Assembly: GCA_913057195.1 (NCBI GenBank)
Contig: CAJXNL010000003.1
Coordinates: forward strand, 62,001-126,000
Source of the DNA: an uncultured Wenzhouxiangella sp.
GTDB taxonomy: Bacteria > Pseudomonadota > Gammaproteobacteria > Xanthomonadales > Wenzhouxiangellaceae
Direction: 5' to 3'
Length of the DNA stretch: 64,000 nt
Within the stretch, counting starts at the first letter, position 1; each line of letters starts with the position of its first letter. A program made the position numbers and the translations under genes. Shown one piece after another: positions 35,939 through 48,513 of the stretch. Below the pieces are notes generated by a model. It did not search any database. It was not told the origin of the DNA and saw only the letters and a list, made by a program, of their open reading frames with translations.

Positions 35939-37041
35939 GCGCCCACCTGCGGCTCGATCGCGCGGGGATAGCAACCCAAGACTTTGACCAGGCGAGCCTC
36001 ACCTTCCAACGCTTCAATCGCAGCTGCCAGGGGCTTTTCGCTCACGTGCCCATCGACATCAATGAAAAAGACATAGTCCCAGCGGCCTTGCCGAGAAGGA
36101 CGAGACTCGATGCGACTCATGTTAATGCCGTGCTTTGACAGCGGCTCAATCATTTTAAACAGCGCCCCCGGGCCATCGCTGCCGGCAACCAACAAAGTGG
36201 TCTTATCATCGCCAGAAGCCGGCAGTAAAGCACGCCCTAAGACCAAAAAGCGCGTGGTGTTATCAACGTGATCTTCAATATTGCCAAAAAGAATCGCCAG
36301 CCCATAAACCTCAGAGGCATGCTGGCCTGCAATGGCAGCGGCATCGTCCATCACCCGAACGCGACGTGCGGCCTCGGCATTGCTTGAAACACTGATCAGC
36401 TCAGCGTTGGGTAGATGGGCTTGCAACCAATGCTTACACTGCGCCAAAGATTGCTGATGTGCATAAACACGCTCAACCTGAGCCAGCGACTTGGCTTGAG
36501 TCAATAAGTGCTGATGAATTCGAAGCTCCACCTCAGCGGCAATTTTGATGTCCGAGTTTAGAAACATGTCCAAGGTATGAGAAACGATGCCTTGGGTCGA
36601 GTTTTCCACGGGCACCACGCCAAAGTCTGCTTCTCCGGCCTGGACCTGCAAGAACACATCTTCAATGGACGGCTGTGCGATGGCGCTGACCGAGTGTCCA
36701 AACTGCTTGTACACAGCTTGCTGAGTGAATGTGCCCTCAGGACCCAAAAAAGCAATGCGCATTGGTTCTTGTTGGGCCAGACAGGCCGACATGATTTCCC
36801 GAAACACCCGAAGCATCACCGAATCGGTGAGCGCCGAGGTCTGATTGGCGTTGCGTTCGATGACTTTCCGCAACACCTGCGCCTCGCGATCGGGACGATA
36901 ATACGCCCCCGGGCCCTCCAGCTGACCTTTCACCTCGCGCACCTGCCCTGCCAGGGCCGCACGCCGATTCAGCAACGCCTGAATTTGCTCGTCGACCTCA
37001 TCAATTTGCTGGCGAATGTGATCCAGAGAATCTTTATCCAT
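35935..37041 (-). CDS. pheA: P-protein: chorismate mutase and prephenate dehydratase
   Basis: A bifunctional enzyme of phenylalanine synthesis, 368 residues. The AroQ chorismate mutase domain (about 1-90) begins DHIRQQIDEVDEQIQALLNRR. The prephenate dehydratase domain follows, with FLGPEGTFTQQA and VPVENSTQGIV. A C-terminal ACT regulatory domain carries GALFKMIEPLSKHGINMSRIESRP, where phenylalanine would bind. ATG 37041 overlaps the serC end by eight bases. Confidence 0.95.
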   Translation of the reverse strand: MDKDSLDHIRQQIDEVDEQIQALLNRRAALAGQVREVKGQLEGPGAYYRPDREAQVLRKVIERNANQTSALTDSVMLRVFREIMSACLAQQEPMRIAFLGPEGTFTQQAVYKQFGHSVSAIAQPSIEDVFLQVQAGEADFGVVPVENSTQGIVSHTLDMFLNSDIKIAAEVELRIHQHLLTQAKSLAQVERVYAHQQSLAQCKHWLQAHLPNAELISVSSNAEAARRVRVMDDAAAIAGQHASEVYGLAILFGNIEDHVDNTTRFLVLGRALLPASGDDKTTLLVAGSDGPGALFKMIEPLSKHGINMSRIESRPSRQGRWDYVFFIDVDGHVSEKPLAAAIEALEGEARLVKVLGCYPRAIEPQVGA

Positions 37042-38137
37042 GACGGCGCTCAAACTCTTGCATAAAAGCAATCAAGGCCTCAACCGCCTCAATCTCAATG
37101 GCATTATAGAGGCTGGCACGCAGGCCGCCCACCGCTCGATGACCTTTCAGGCCCAACAACCCGGCATCCTCAGCCTGCGCCAAGAACCCATCATGCAAGT
37201 GCGGATCGGCTAAAGCAAACACGACATTCATTTGTGAACGGGCGACGGGGTCAACAGGGTTATAAAAGAGGTCGCTATCATCAATGCAGGCATACAGACG
37301 TTGTGCTTTCTGGCGATTGCGAAGTTCGAGCGCCGCCAGCCCACCTTGAGCCTCAATCCAGCGCAGCATCAGCAAAGCCGCATACCAAGCAACCGTCGAG
37401 GGCGTGTTGAACATCGAGCCGGCCTCAATCCAGGCTTGATAGTCCAAATACTTCGCAAGCCGGTGCCCACGCCCCCTGGCCACCCTCGCCCACCAGTCTT
37501 TATCAAGACCGACCACCGTCAACCCTGCCACCCCTAAATTCTTTTGCGTGCCCGCGTAAAAACCGGCCAACGACGCGTAGGGGTAAGGCCGAGATAAAAA
37601 TTCTGATGACAAATCAGCCACCACCGGCACGGCTTGACCCGAGGCATCATTGAGCGTAGGGGGGTGATCGAACTGAACGCCATGAACGGTCTCATTACCG
37701 GTGACGTGCGCATAAGCCACAGGGGCATGGCACTTCAACTCGCCAGGGAGCGTTGTGAACCCAGAGGCTTCGGTAGAAGCGATCACATGCGTCTGGGCAA
37801 CGCGCTCGGCCTCGGCCAGCGCCTTAACGCCCCAGTGACCGGTCACAATGAACCCCGCTGGCGCGGCTTGGGCCAGGTTAAGCGGCAGCTGCGCAAACTG
37901 AAGGTTCGCCCCGCCTTGCAACAACAGCACATGATGCGAATCGGCCACGCCCATCGTGTTGGCCAAACGGTCGGCAAGCTCCTCGGCGACGCGGGCAAAC
38001 ATTGGCCCTCGATGAGAGACCTCCACAATGCTCGGGCTTGCATCTGCTTGCGGAAGCAGTTCTTCAGCCATGGCTTGTCGAACCGATCGCGGCAGTGCCG
38101 AGGGTCCGGCACTGAAATTGGCGATCACTTCAGCCAT
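37034..38137 (-). CDS. serC: Phosphoserine aminotransferase
   Basis: SerC makes 3-phosphoserine for serine synthesis and takes part in pyridoxal phosphate synthesis. The 367-residue protein starts [11 protein letters not shown], has [18 protein letters not shown] for phosphate binding, and the PLP lysine is in [12 protein letters not shown]. The C-terminal [18 protein letters not shown] is highly conserved. It overlaps serS by eight bases and pheA by eight bases. Confidence 0.96.
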   Translation of the reverse strand: MAEVIANFSAGPSALPRSVRQAMAEELLPQADASPSIVEVSHRGPMFARVAEELADRLANTMGVADSHHVLLLQGGANLQFAQLPLNLAQAAPAGFIVTGHWGVKALAEAERVAQTHVIASTEASGFTTLPGELKCHAPVAYAHVTGNETVHGVQFDHPPTLNDASGQAVPVVADLSSEFLSRPYPYASLAGFYAGTQKNLGVAGLTVVGLDKDWWARVARGRGHRLAKYLDYQAWIEAGSMFNTPSTVAWYAALLMLRWIEAQGGLAALELRNRQKAQRLYACIDDSDLFYNPVDPVARSQMNVVFALADPHLHDGFLAQAEDAGLLGLKGHRAVGGLRASLYNAIEIEAVEALIAFMQEFERRHG

Positions 38138-39413
38138 CGACCGAGATCAAAACTTGACCGCCCATATATGGTCTCAAAGGGTCTGGAATGGTCACTGAGC
38201 CATCTGCATTTTGATGGTTTTCGAGCACCGCCGCCAGCGCGCGGCCAACCGCCAAGCCGGACCCATTGATGGTGTGCACCCATTGCGGCTTGTTGGTTTC
38301 GGGGTTTCGCCAGCGGGCTTTCATGCGCCGCGCCTGAAAATCGGAAAAATGCGAGCAGCTTGAGATTTCCCGATACGCCTGCTGCCCGGGGAACCAAACC
38401 TCCAGGTCATAAGTTCGGTGGGCTGAAAACCCGAGATCACCCGCACACAATGCGCTGACCTGATAGGGCAAATCCAGCGCTTTCAAGACCGCTTCGGCAT
38501 GTGTTGTCAGTGACTCAAAGGCCTGATCGGCCTGATCGGGTCGAACAATCTGAACCAATTCAACTTTGTCAAACTGATGCTGTCGAATCATGCCGCGTGT
38601 GTCTTTGCCATACGCCCCCGCCTCAGATCGAAAGCACGGCGTGTGCGCCACAAATTTCAAAGGCAACTCGCCGGCATCCAAGATGTCACCGGCCACAAGA
38701 TTGGTCACGGGAACTTCAGCGGTGGGAATCAAAAACCGCTGGTGGTCGCCTTGAATCTCAAAGGCATCGTCTGCAAATTTTGGCAGCTGGCCCGTGCCTT
38801 GCATGGCCTCAGACAAGACCATGTATGGCACATACACTTCTCGATAGCCGTGATCGGCCGTGTGCATGTCCAACATAAATTGGCTCAGTGCCCGGTGGAG
38901 CCTGGCCAAGGCGCCTGCGAGGACCACAAACCGTGAGCCAGCGATTTTGGCAGCATCAGCGAAGTTCATCCCCTCGAACCGCTCACCAATGTCGACGTGA
39001 TCTCGGGGTTGAAAATCAAATTCACGGATTGTGCCGACTTGTCGAACAATGACATTGCTGGCCTCATCCGCACCGTCTGGGACGCCCTCATGAACCAAAT
39101 TGGGCATGTTCAACATCAACTCATCGAGCTTGTGCTGTAACTCATCCAAGGCTTGGCTTTTGTCTTTAATGGAGCGGCCAATCTCGGCACTGGCCTCGAG
39201 CAATTCAGTCACATCATCGCCCCGGGCCTTGGCCTGGCCAATGGCTTTGGCTTGGGTGTTTCGCTTGGCTTGGAGCTGCTCGGTCTCAACCTGAAGCGCT
39301 TTTCGGCGGGTCTCCATCGCCGCGAAGCTCTCCAAGTCGAGGTGATAACCCCGTCTTGCTAAATTGGCGGCGACGGCCTCGGTGTTTTGGCGCAGCTGGC
39401 TGGGGTCGATCAT
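38130..39413 (-). CDS. serS: Seryl-tRNA synthetase
   Basis: A class II aminoacyl-tRNA synthetase of 427 residues. The N-terminal long coiled coil (about residues 30-100, rich in Lys, Gln and Glu) binds the tRNA variable arm. The catalytic domain has motif 2 [23 protein letters not shown] and motif 3 [14 protein letters not shown]. It lies five bases from purA and overlaps serC. Confidence 0.97.
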   Translation of the reverse strand: MIDPSQLRQNTEAVAANLARRGYHLDLESFAAMETRRKALQVETEQLQAKRNTQAKAIGQAKARGDDVTELLEASAEIGRSIKDKSQALDELQHKLDELMLNMPNLVHEGVPDGADEASNVIVRQVGTIREFDFQPRDHVDIGERFEGMNFADAAKIAGSRFVVLAGALARLHRALSQFMLDMHTADHGYREVYVPYMVLSEAMQGTGQLPKFADDAFEIQGDHQRFLIPTAEVPVTNLVAGDILDAGELPLKFVAHTPCFRSEAGAYGKDTRGMIRQHQFDKVELVQIVRPDQADQAFESLTTHAEAVLKALDLPYQVSALCAGDLGFSAHRTYDLEVWFPGQQAYREISSCSHFSDFQARRMKARWRNPETNKPQWVHTINGSGLAVGRALAAVLENHQNADGSVTIPDPLRPYMGGQVLISVDG

Positions 39414-39418
39414 CGCCG

Positions 39419-41589
<2,171 letters not shown>

Positions 41590-41590
41590 C

Positions 41591-42757
41591 TCAACGGCCC
41601 TCCCGACCTGTTCTGGCTCGTGGATCGCTGCTGCTGTTGGCGGAGCGCTCCGACGGGCTCATCAACGGCGGCGGTGGCATGGTGCTCGAGCCAACGGTGC
41701 CTTGGCCACCGAGCATCCGATCCAATGGTAAATACAAGACGTTGTTTTGATCCGACATGTCCATCAAGACCTTGGCTGATCGGCCATACACCTTCTCAAG
41801 GGTCTCTAAATACAGCCGCTCGCGGGTCACTTCCGGTGCCAGCGCGTACTCGGTGTAGATTGAGTTGAACCGAGCGGCCTCACCCGTGGCCTTTGCGATA
41901 ACAGTCTCACGATAGCCCTCTGCCTCTTCGAGAATCCGCGCGGCCTGACCACGCGCTTCTGGGACGACCTGATTTGCGTAGGCTTGGGCCTCATTGGCGA
42001 ATCGAATTTGATCCTCTCGCGCCCGAACCACATCATCGAAGGCTGAACGGACCTGGCTGGGCGGGCGAACCTCTTGCAGGTTAAATGATGTAATCTCAAT
42101 TCCAGGCTCATAGCTGGCCAGGATTTCTTCCAACAAAGCTTGGGTGTCCAGCGCGATCTGACCCCGCCCGATCTCAAGGATGTAATCCATGGTGTTGGTG
42201 CCGACCACCTCGCGAATCGCACTGTCTGCCGCCTGCGCCAGAGATTCTTCAGGTATCGCCACGTTAAACAAGAATTTCTCAGGCTCATTGATGCGGTACT
42301 GAATCGCAAACGCCAGATCAATGAGGTTCTCATCACCGGTCAGCATTCGGCTGGCGCCTTCAATTGAGCGCACGGCCGAGACATTCACCGTGGTCACCTC
42401 CTCAATGGGTCGTGGCAATGTGAAGTTGAGACCGGGGCTTAGGGTTCGCGTGTATTCCCCGAATCGCAGCACCACGCCACGCTCAGACTCGTCGATGACA
42501 TGAATTGAATTCCAAAGCACCCAACCGGCTGCCAAAAGCCCCACCACAAAGACGATCCCGATGCTGGAGGCGCCACCGCCCCCACCCGCGCTTTGACGCT
42601 TCTGACCGCCGCCTTTGTCTTGGCCGCCCATGATTTTCTTAAGCCGTCGCTGGACGTTGGAAAAGACCTCATCGAGATCCGGTGGCTGATCGCCATTCCC
42701 GCCCTTCCAAGGATCTTTGTCGTCCCCATTTGAACGACCTGGTTCATTCCACGGCAT
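41591..42757 (-). CDS. hflK: HflK, regulator of the FtsH protease
   Basis: The partner of HflC, 388 residues. It opens with a glycine-rich cytoplasmic region containing PPDLDEVFSNVQRRLKKIMGG, typical of HflK. A transmembrane helix (IGIVFVVGLLAAGWVLW) follows, then the SPFH domain with DESERGVVLRFGEYTRTLSPGLNF, and a Ser/Pro-rich C-terminus. GGAGA precedes ATG. A run of seven T on the coding strand at 42772-42778 lies upstream without a clear hairpin. Confidence 0.95.
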   Translation of the reverse strand: MPWNEPGRSNGDDKDPWKGGNGDQPPDLDEVFSNVQRRLKKIMGGQDKGGGQKRQSAGGGGGASSIGIVFVVGLLAAGWVLWNSIHVIDESERGVVLRFGEYTRTLSPGLNFTLPRPIEEVTTVNVSAVRSIEGASRMLTGDENLIDLAFAIQYRINEPEKFLFNVAIPEESLAQAADSAIREVVGTNTMDYILEIGRGQIALDTQALLEEILASYEPGIEITSFNLQEVRPPSQVRSAFDDVVRAREDQIRFANEAQAYANQVVPEARGQAARILEEAEGYRETVIAKATGEAARFNSIYTEYALAPEVTRERLYLETLEKVYGRSAKVLMDMSDQNNVLYLPLDRMLGGQGTVGSSTMPPPPLMSPSERSANSSSDPRARTGREGR

Positions 42758-42804
42758 GCTTGTCTCCGAATAAAAAAACAGTCAGTTGCGCCATCTCAGA
42801 ACGC

Positions 42805-44064
42805 CTAGTTTAACAGGAGTTGCTCGGCCATTTGACCATCCAAACCGCCCAGGCGCTGAAGTCGTTGCACGTCGCGCTTGTCGAGTTCGATCGACAAAAC
42901 ACTCGCCCCGTCGGGCTGGAACCGCTCCGCTTTCACCGCACCCAAATCAAACAATTTGGCTCGCAGGCGCTGACCCGCGACGGGCACGGTAATGTCTCGT
43001 TGAATCCGGCCTTGGCTGAGCGCTGCTTTGAGCACCTCTTTGAGCGCATCCAGGCCCTCGCCCGTCAATGCCGACACCACGACCGACGCCACCTGACCGC
43101 TCAGGTCGTACTCGACCCTCACCGGCCGGTCAGCCAAGTCGGCTTTGTTGACAACCTGGATCACGGGCACATCACCCGCGCCAATATCATCCAAGACGTC
43201 TTCCACCACGGCTTGATAAGTCAGTCGGTCTGGATCAGCGCCATCGATGACATGCAACACCAGATCAGCCTCGGCGGTCTCCTCAAGGGTTGATCGAAAC
43301 GCCGCCACCAACTCGTGGGGAAGATCGCGCACAAAGCCCACCGTGTCACTGACCAAGATGTCCCCCACGGCATCATCTTGCAGCCGGCGCACGGTGGGAT
43401 CCAAGGTCGCAAACAGTTGGTCTTTGACCAACACCTCAGCATCGGTCAGGCGATTGAACAATGTGGACTTGCCGGCATTGGTGTAGCCCACCAACGCCAC
43501 CATCGGGACCTCAGCGCGCTGTCTTGATCGCCGCCCTTGCGCCCGCCGGCGCTCGACACGCGCCAACCGTTGGGTGAGCTGACGAATGCGCTCACCCACC
43601 AAACGGCGGTCGGTCTCAAGCTGCGTCTCACCGGGTCCGCGCATGCCAATCCCACCGCGCTGGCGCTCCAAGTGTGTCCAGCCACGGATCAATCGGGTCG
43701 CCAGGTGCTTTTGCTGCGCCAGCTCAACCTGCAACTTCCCCTCGTGCGATCGGGCGCGCTGAGCAAAAATATCCAGAATCAGGGTGGTTCGGTCGAGCAC
43801 GGGGCACTGCAATCGCCTGGATAGATTGCGCTCTTGAACAGGTGTGAGGGCGGCGTTGACCAACACCAGGCCGGCCTGGTGCTGCTGGCGCGTCTCGCTG
43901 AGCGCATCCACTTTGCCTGAACCCACCAAAGTGCCCGGATCGGCCCGGTGGCGATTCGCCGCCACCTCAGCAACCACCTCCAGGCCCGCCGCTTTCGCCA
44001 GCAGCTTAAACTCTTCTTTAGCCTCCCGGCTTAAAGGCGCCCCGAGCTCTGGATGCAACAACAC
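42805..44064 (-). CDS. hflX: GTPase HflX
   Basis: HflX is a GTPase that splits stalled ribosomes under stress. The protein has the N-terminal nucleotide-binding domain, a basic coiled-coil linker, and a G domain with GYTNAGKSTLF (G1), DTVGF (G3) and NKAD (G4). The conserved GIGMRGPGETQLETDRR is present. From GTG 44064 it is 419 residues. The coding match appears to continue upstream to ATT 44115 (436 residues), where MFK... would align with the usual MFxR HflX start. The conservative start is given here. hfq is directly upstream. Confidence 0.93.
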   Translation of the reverse strand: MLLHPELGAPLSREAKEEFKLLAKAAGLEVVAEVAANRHRADPGTLVGSGKVDALSETRQQHQAGLVLVNAALTPVQERNLSRRLQCPVLDRTTLILDIFAQRARSHEGKLQVELAQQKHLATRLIRGWTHLERQRGGIGMRGPGETQLETDRRLVGERIRQLTQRLARVERRRAQGRRSRQRAEVPMVALVGYTNAGKSTLFNRLTDAEVLVKDQLFATLDPTVRRLQDDAVGDILVSDTVGFVRDLPHELVAAFRSTLEETAEADLVLHVIDGADPDRLTYQAVVEDVLDDIGAGDVPVIQVVNKADLADRPVRVEYDLSGQVASVVVSALTGEGLDALKEVLKAALSQGRIQRDITVPVAGQRLRAKLFDLGAVKAERFQPDGASVLSIELDKRDVQRLQRLGGLDGQMAEQLLLN

Positions 44065-44114
44065 GCACGTGGCCGTTTCGACAGCGACCGGGTCGTGCTC
44101 GATGCCTTTAAAAA

Positions 44115-44354
44115 TTAGTCGCTCTCCCCATCGGCCACAGCGCCATAGTCAACGTGCCGAGCCGGCACAATCGTGGAGATGGCATGTTTGTAGATCATTT
44201 GGCTGACGGTGTTTTTGAGCAAAATAGCAAAGCTGTCGAACGACTCAATTTGGCCTTGCAGCTTGATGCCACTGACCAAGTAGATCGACACTGGCACTTT
44301 GTCACGCCTCAACACATTGAGAAATGGATCCTGAAGCGACTGCCCTTTAGACAT
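44115..44354 (-). CDS. hfq: RNA chaperone Hfq
   Basis: Hfq forms hexameric rings that pair small RNAs with messages. The 79-residue protein contains [29 protein letters not shown] in short conserved blocks (Sm1) and YKHAIST (Sm2), with the proximal-site residues intact. The C-terminal tail is short and acidic (ADGESD) compared with the 102-residue E. coli protein. A strong AAGGAG lies upstream of ATG. The order miaA-hfq-hflX is conserved. Confidence 0.97.
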   Translation of the reverse strand: MSKGQSLQDPFLNVLRRDKVPVSIYLVSGIKLQGQIESFDSFAILLKNTVSQMIYKHAISTIVPARHVDYGAVADGESD

Positions 44355-44369
44355 TCTTTCTGTTTCTCC

Positions 44370-45332
44370 TTAATTGATCTCGTTTGAGGCCCGATTTGCA
44401 CCCATTGCTTTGGCCATGAACTCGCTCACACGGCGCCCAATGCCGTCCGCCACGTTGCGATGATTAGGATCATACCAGAGGGCATGCGAAAGTTTACGCA
44501 ACGCCGTCAGTTGCCGCTTGGCGAGCTGGCGCGTGGCCGCCAAGGTTTGGGCCTTGACCTCTTCGAACCCGCCCTCCCCAGTCGCCAGCCAGTGCCACAT
44601 CTGGCGATACCCCACGCTTTTCATCGCAGGATGCTCAGCCGTGAGGCCCGCGCGAGCCATCAAACTTTCCACCTCTTGGATGAAACCCGCATCAATCATG
44701 TCGTCAAAACGCTGCGCGATGCGCGCATGCAGACGGGCACGATCGGCGGGCGTGATGACCACTCGAAATGCGCGATAGCGCGGAATGCGATTCCCATGCA
44801 TTAATTCGCTTGGGGGCTGCCCGCTCAGCGCATGAATTTCCAACGCGCGTTGAATGCGCTGGGCGTCAGTTGGCCGAATGCGAGACGCGAGCATGGGGTC
44901 GATGGTCATCAACCGCGCGTGCAATTCGGGCCAGCCCACCGTCTGTGCCTGGCGGGCAATGTTTCTTCGAACCTCGGGATCTTTTTCTGGCAGTGGGTCC
45001 AAGCCATACAGCACAGATTGAAGATAGAGCGGGGTCCCGCCCACAAGCACCGGCCAGAGCCCCTGCTGGGTGGCTGTTTCAATTTCACGGTCGGCATCGG
45101 CGACAAACGCCGCCACCGAGTAGTCTTCTTCAGGGTCACGGATATCCATCAGCCGATGTGGATAGCGCGATTGAAGGGCCGGACTGAGCTTGGCCGCACC
45201 AATGTTCAACCCTCGATAGACCTGCGCAGAATCGGCATTGATCAATCGGATGGGGTACCGATCGGCCAACGCCAACGCCAGGGCCGTTTTTCCGGCGGCC
45301 GTTGGCCCAGTGATCATCACAATTGGACTCAT
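44370..45332 (-). CDS. miaA: tRNA dimethylallyltransferase
   Basis: MiaA adds a dimethylallyl group to A37 of tRNAs reading UNN codons. The 320-residue protein has the P-loop ITGPTAAGKTALA, DSAQVYRGLNIGAAK, and the substrate region LVGGTPLYLQSVLYGLDPLPE. ATG 45332 overlaps the mutL stop by ATGA, which fixes the start against the longer open frame. Confidence 0.96.
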   Translation of the reverse strand: MSPIVMITGPTAAGKTALALALADRYPIRLINADSAQVYRGLNIGAAKLSPALQSRYPHRLMDIRDPEEDYSVAAFVADADREIETATQQGLWPVLVGGTPLYLQSVLYGLDPLPEKDPEVRRNIARQAQTVGWPELHARLMTIDPMLASRIRPTDAQRIQRALEIHALSGQPPSELMHGNRIPRYRAFRVVITPADRARLHARIAQRFDDMIDAGFIQEVESLMARAGLTAEHPAMKSVGYRQMWHWLATGEGGFEEVKAQTLAATRQLAKRQLTALRKLSHALWYDPNHRNVADGIGRRVSEFMAKAMGANRASNEIN

Positions 45333-47128
45333 TGACCGCGCAAAAACAATCGATCCAGCGCCCCCATTCCCAGCTCGACCCATGTGGGTCGGCCATGGTT
45401 GCACTGATCCGCGCGCTCGGTGGTTTCCATGGCCCTCAACAAAGCATTCATCTCATCGAGGGTCAGACGCCGATTGGCCCGCACGGAGCCGTAGCATGCC
45501 ATGGTCGCCAGCAGGTGATCCAGGGCACTCTCCACCTTGTTGGACGCCCCCAGCTGGGACAGCTCCTCCAGCACCTCGCTGATCAACGACTGATGATCAG
45601 CATGCGCCAGCAAACTGGGCACCGCCCGGACCATTGCGGCGTGCTCGCTGGCCAGATCCAACTCAAACCCCAGCGCTCGCAGCGCCTCATCAAATGGCTC
45701 GATCGCGCTGGCTTGCGTTGGGGTCACCTGAACCGTGGTGGGCACCAACAGTCGCTGCGACTGAATCTTCGCCTCTTGCCACGCCGTTTTCATCCGCTCG
45801 TAAACGACTCGCTCGTGGGCGGCATGCATGTCCACCAGCACCAAACCTTGCGCATTTTCGGCCACGATGTAGACGCCGTGCAGCTGGGCTCTGGCAAACC
45901 CCAGCGGCGGAATGTGTCCATCGGCTTGCCCCGCTTCGCCGTTTTGGGCCTCGCGAACGGGCGTCGACGTGTCTGTGACAGCGTCGGGCGATTGCCCCAC
46001 CAGGCGCTCGTAGTTTGCCATCGATTCACCCACGCCCAACTTCAAGCCCCGTTGTTGATCGGCCTGCCCTCGCGTGTGAGCGGCCGTCCCCTCCATCCCC
46101 TGGCGGGAAGTCGATGCCGACACCTCACTCGTCGGTGTTTGTGCCAACGACCGGTGAATGACTGAAAACAAAAAATCATGAACCCAGCGCGAATCGCGAA
46201 ACCTCACCTCGGTCTTTTGGGGATGCACATTGACATCGACCAGCGCCGGATCGATGGCCAAGCGCAACACAAACGCTGGGTGACGCCCATGAAATAAAAC
46301 GTCCCGGTAAGCCTGGCGAATGGCGTGCGCCACCAAACGGTCTTTGATCAAACGACCGTTGACAAAGAAAAACTGCATGTCCGCCTGCGAGCGAGAAAAC
46401 GTGGGCCGCGCAATCCAGCCGCTCAAGTGCATGCTGTCTTGGTGCTGCCCCACCTCGATGGCGTGTTCAATGAAGTCATCTGAGCAGACCTGGCGCATGC
46501 GCCTGATTTCGTCAGAGGGCGAGTGCGCGCCTTTAAAATGCCGAACCACCTTGTCATTGTGGTGAAGCTCAAAGCTTACCTGCGTGTGCGCCAAAGCCAT
46601 TCGCCGCACGATTTCATCAATATGAGAAAACTCAGTCCTTTCGGTTTTTAAGAACTTGCGCCGGGCCGGCGTGTTGAAAAACAGATCCCCCACCTCCACG
46701 ACCGAACCAGGGTTCAGGCCTTTGGGCACGGGTGGGCTGACCGTGCCTTCATGGACTTTGACTTCATGTCCGCTGTCTTGTCCGTGGGGTCTGGAGGCCA
46801 ACCTCAGTCTTGATACCGACGCGATCGAGGCCAAGGCCTCGCCGCGAAACCCCAAACTGGCCACGGCCTCGAGATCGTCCAAAGAATTGATTTTGCTTGT
46901 CGCGTGCGGCGACACGGCCAATTGAAGCTCTTCAGCCGGGATGCCCGAGCCATTGTCCTGGATCTGGATGCGCCGCATCCCTCCACCTTCGACAATGATT
47001 TGAATGTGGGTGGCGCCGGCATCCAGGCTGTTTTCGAGAAGTTCTTTCACCACCGATGCGGGCCGCTCAACCACCTCGCCGGCCGCAATCTGGTTGATCA
47101 GGTGTTGATCAAGCGCGTGTATGGGCAT
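45329..47128 (-). CDS. mutL: DNA mismatch repair protein MutL
   Basis: MutL links MutS mismatch recognition to strand incision. The 599-residue protein has the GHKL ATPase N-terminal domain with NQIAAGEVVERPASVVKELLENSLDAG and DNGSGIPAEEL, a variable Gln/Ala-rich linker (about 330-420), and a C-terminal dimerisation domain. The endonuclease motif DQHAxxERx(4)E of methyl-independent MutL proteins is replaced by DMHAAHERVVYERMK, which retains a partial match. Whether it has nuclease activity cannot be judged here. Confidence 0.95.
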   Translation of the reverse strand: MPIHALDQHLINQIAAGEVVERPASVVKELLENSLDAGATHIQIIVEGGGMRRIQIQDNGSGIPAEELQLAVSPHATSKINSLDDLEAVASLGFRGEALASIASVSRLRLASRPHGQDSGHEVKVHEGTVSPPVPKGLNPGSVVEVGDLFFNTPARRKFLKTERTEFSHIDEIVRRMALAHTQVSFELHHNDKVVRHFKGAHSPSDEIRRMRQVCSDDFIEHAIEVGQHQDSMHLSGWIARPTFSRSQADMQFFFVNGRLIKDRLVAHAIRQAYRDVLFHGRHPAFVLRLAIDPALVDVNVHPQKTEVRFRDSRWVHDFLFSVIHRSLAQTPTSEVSASTSRQGMEGTAAHTRGQADQQRGLKLGVGESMANYERLVGQSPDAVTDTSTPVREAQNGEAGQADGHIPPLGFARAQLHGVYIVAENAQGLVLVDMHAAHERVVYERMKTAWQEAKIQSQRLLVPTTVQVTPTQASAIEPFDEALRALGFELDLASEHAAMVRAVPSLLAHADHQSLISEVLEELSQLGASNKVESALDHLLATMACYGSVRANRRLTLDEMNALLRAMETTERADQCNHGRPTWVELGMGALDRLFLRGQ

Positions 47129-47157
47129 GGCCCAAAGTGTACCTGGTTTGGCGCGTG

Positions 47158-48492
47158 TTAGGAGCCTGCGGGGATGACCAAAACCGCACCGGGGCGAATC
47201 AAGTCGCCGTCGATGTTGTTCGTTTGTCGCAGCTCATTCAAGCTGACTTGGTGGCGCTGGGCAATCAGGCCCAGGGTGTCGCCATTTTGGACCACATACT
47301 CCTGGCTGGAGCGGTTGGCCGCATACCAGCTGCCCTGCGGCGCGGTCTTAATGAAGTGCCGGTGCACCCCCTGGGCGATGGCCTCGGCGACCTGATCACG
47401 GTGCTTGGCGGTATTGAGTTTTTTCTCATCTTGCGGATTGCTGATGAACCCCACTTCAATCAACACGCTGGGGACATCCGGTGAGCGAAGGACAACAAAG
47501 TTGGCGCTTTCAACGCGCTTGCGGTGGCGTCGGCCCACGCGACCGAGCTGATTTAACAACTGCTCAGCAGCATGCTGGCTGTAATCCATGGTGACACTTT
47601 GCGACAAATCCAACAGCACCGAGCTTAAGACTTCATCGCCCCGGTCAAGCCGAACCCCGCCGATCAAGTCCGCCTCATTCTCATTTTGAGCCAGCATGCG
47701 GGCCGCCTCACTGGAAGCGCCACGCCTCGACAACACATAGACCGAGCTGCCGCGAACACGAAAGTCACGAAACGCATCGGCATGAATCGACACAAACAAA
47801 TCGGCTCTGGCCTGGCGGGCACGCTGATAGCGTTCTTTCAGTGGAATGAAATAGTCGTCGGTGCGAAGCAACACACCACGAACGCCCGGCATCTGATCGA
47901 GCTTGTTTTTCAAGGCTCGGGCGATTGCCAACACCACGGTTTTTTCATAGGTCCCGCTGGGACCGATGGCGCCGGGGTCTTCACCGCCGTGGCCGGCGTC
48001 AATGGCCACGATCATGTCCCGCTCCCCACTGGTCATCGCACGCGTCGCCTCGCGCACACGCTCGGCCGCGGGAACAACGTCGTCGGGCACGAGATCAATC
48101 ACCAAGCGGTGGCCATATTTGCCCGCCGGTGGCAGTAAGAAGCTCTGCGGCTGGGCGCGTTGATGGAGATCCAACACCACCCGAAGATCATTCCCGGCTC
48201 GGATGCCATGGCGAACCCCTCGGACCACGCCGCTGCGCTCAGCGTCGAGTTTGAGGTTTTGTCTAAGCTGGGTGTCTTCCAGATCAATCACCACCCGCGC
48301 AGGGTCATCAAGCTCGATCAGGCGGTGCTCGACCGCGTCATCTAAATCCAACACCACCCGGGTGCCGTCTGGACCGGCCCACACTCGCAGGTTTTCGACC
48401 ACCTCTGCCCACGCGTTCATCCCTCCGCTGCCCAAAAGGATCACAGCAAGCAGCGAACGTTGGACGATCACGGATGGCCTAAAACAAAGCAT
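47158..48492 (-). CDS. amiB: N-acetylmuramoyl-L-alanine amidase, AmiB/AmiC type, with LysM
   Basis: A periplasmic zinc amidase that cleaves septal peptidoglycan during cell separation. The 444-residue protein has a signal peptide ending near AWAEV and an AMIN domain (about 30-135) that targets the septum. The Amidase_3 domain (about 160-385) carries the zinc ligands in IDAGHGGEDPGA, EKTVVL, SIHADAFRD and LIEVGFISN. A C-terminal LysM (YVVQNGDTLGLIAQRHQVSL) ends the chain. Enzymes of this type are switched on by NlpD or EnvC. An NlpD-type gene lies immediately upstream on the same strand. Confidence 0.94.
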   Translation of the reverse strand: MLCFRPSVIVQRSLLAVILLGSGGMNAWAEVVENLRVWAGPDGTRVVLDLDDAVEHRLIELDDPARVVIDLEDTQLRQNLKLDAERSGVVRGVRHGIRAGNDLRVVLDLHQRAQPQSFLLPPAGKYGHRLVIDLVPDDVVPAAERVREATRAMTSGERDMIVAIDAGHGGEDPGAIGPSGTYEKTVVLAIARALKNKLDQMPGVRGVLLRTDDYFIPLKERYQRARQARADLFVSIHADAFRDFRVRGSSVYVLSRRGASSEAARMLAQNENEADLIGGVRLDRGDEVLSSVLLDLSQSVTMDYSQHAAEQLLNQLGRVGRRHRKRVESANFVVLRSPDVPSVLIEVGFISNPQDEKKLNTAKHRDQVAEAIAQGVHRHFIKTAPQGSWYAANRSSQEYVVQNGDTLGLIAQRHQVSLNELRQTNNIDGDLIRPGAVLVIPAGS

Positions 48493-48513
48493 GGCTCATT
48501 GCACCGACTGAAG

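Noticed and set aside
42772-42778. T-run on the minus strand between hflX and hflK as a terminator
   Set aside because: No stable hairpin precedes the seven T in the transcribed direction, and it lies upstream of hflX in a conserved operon.
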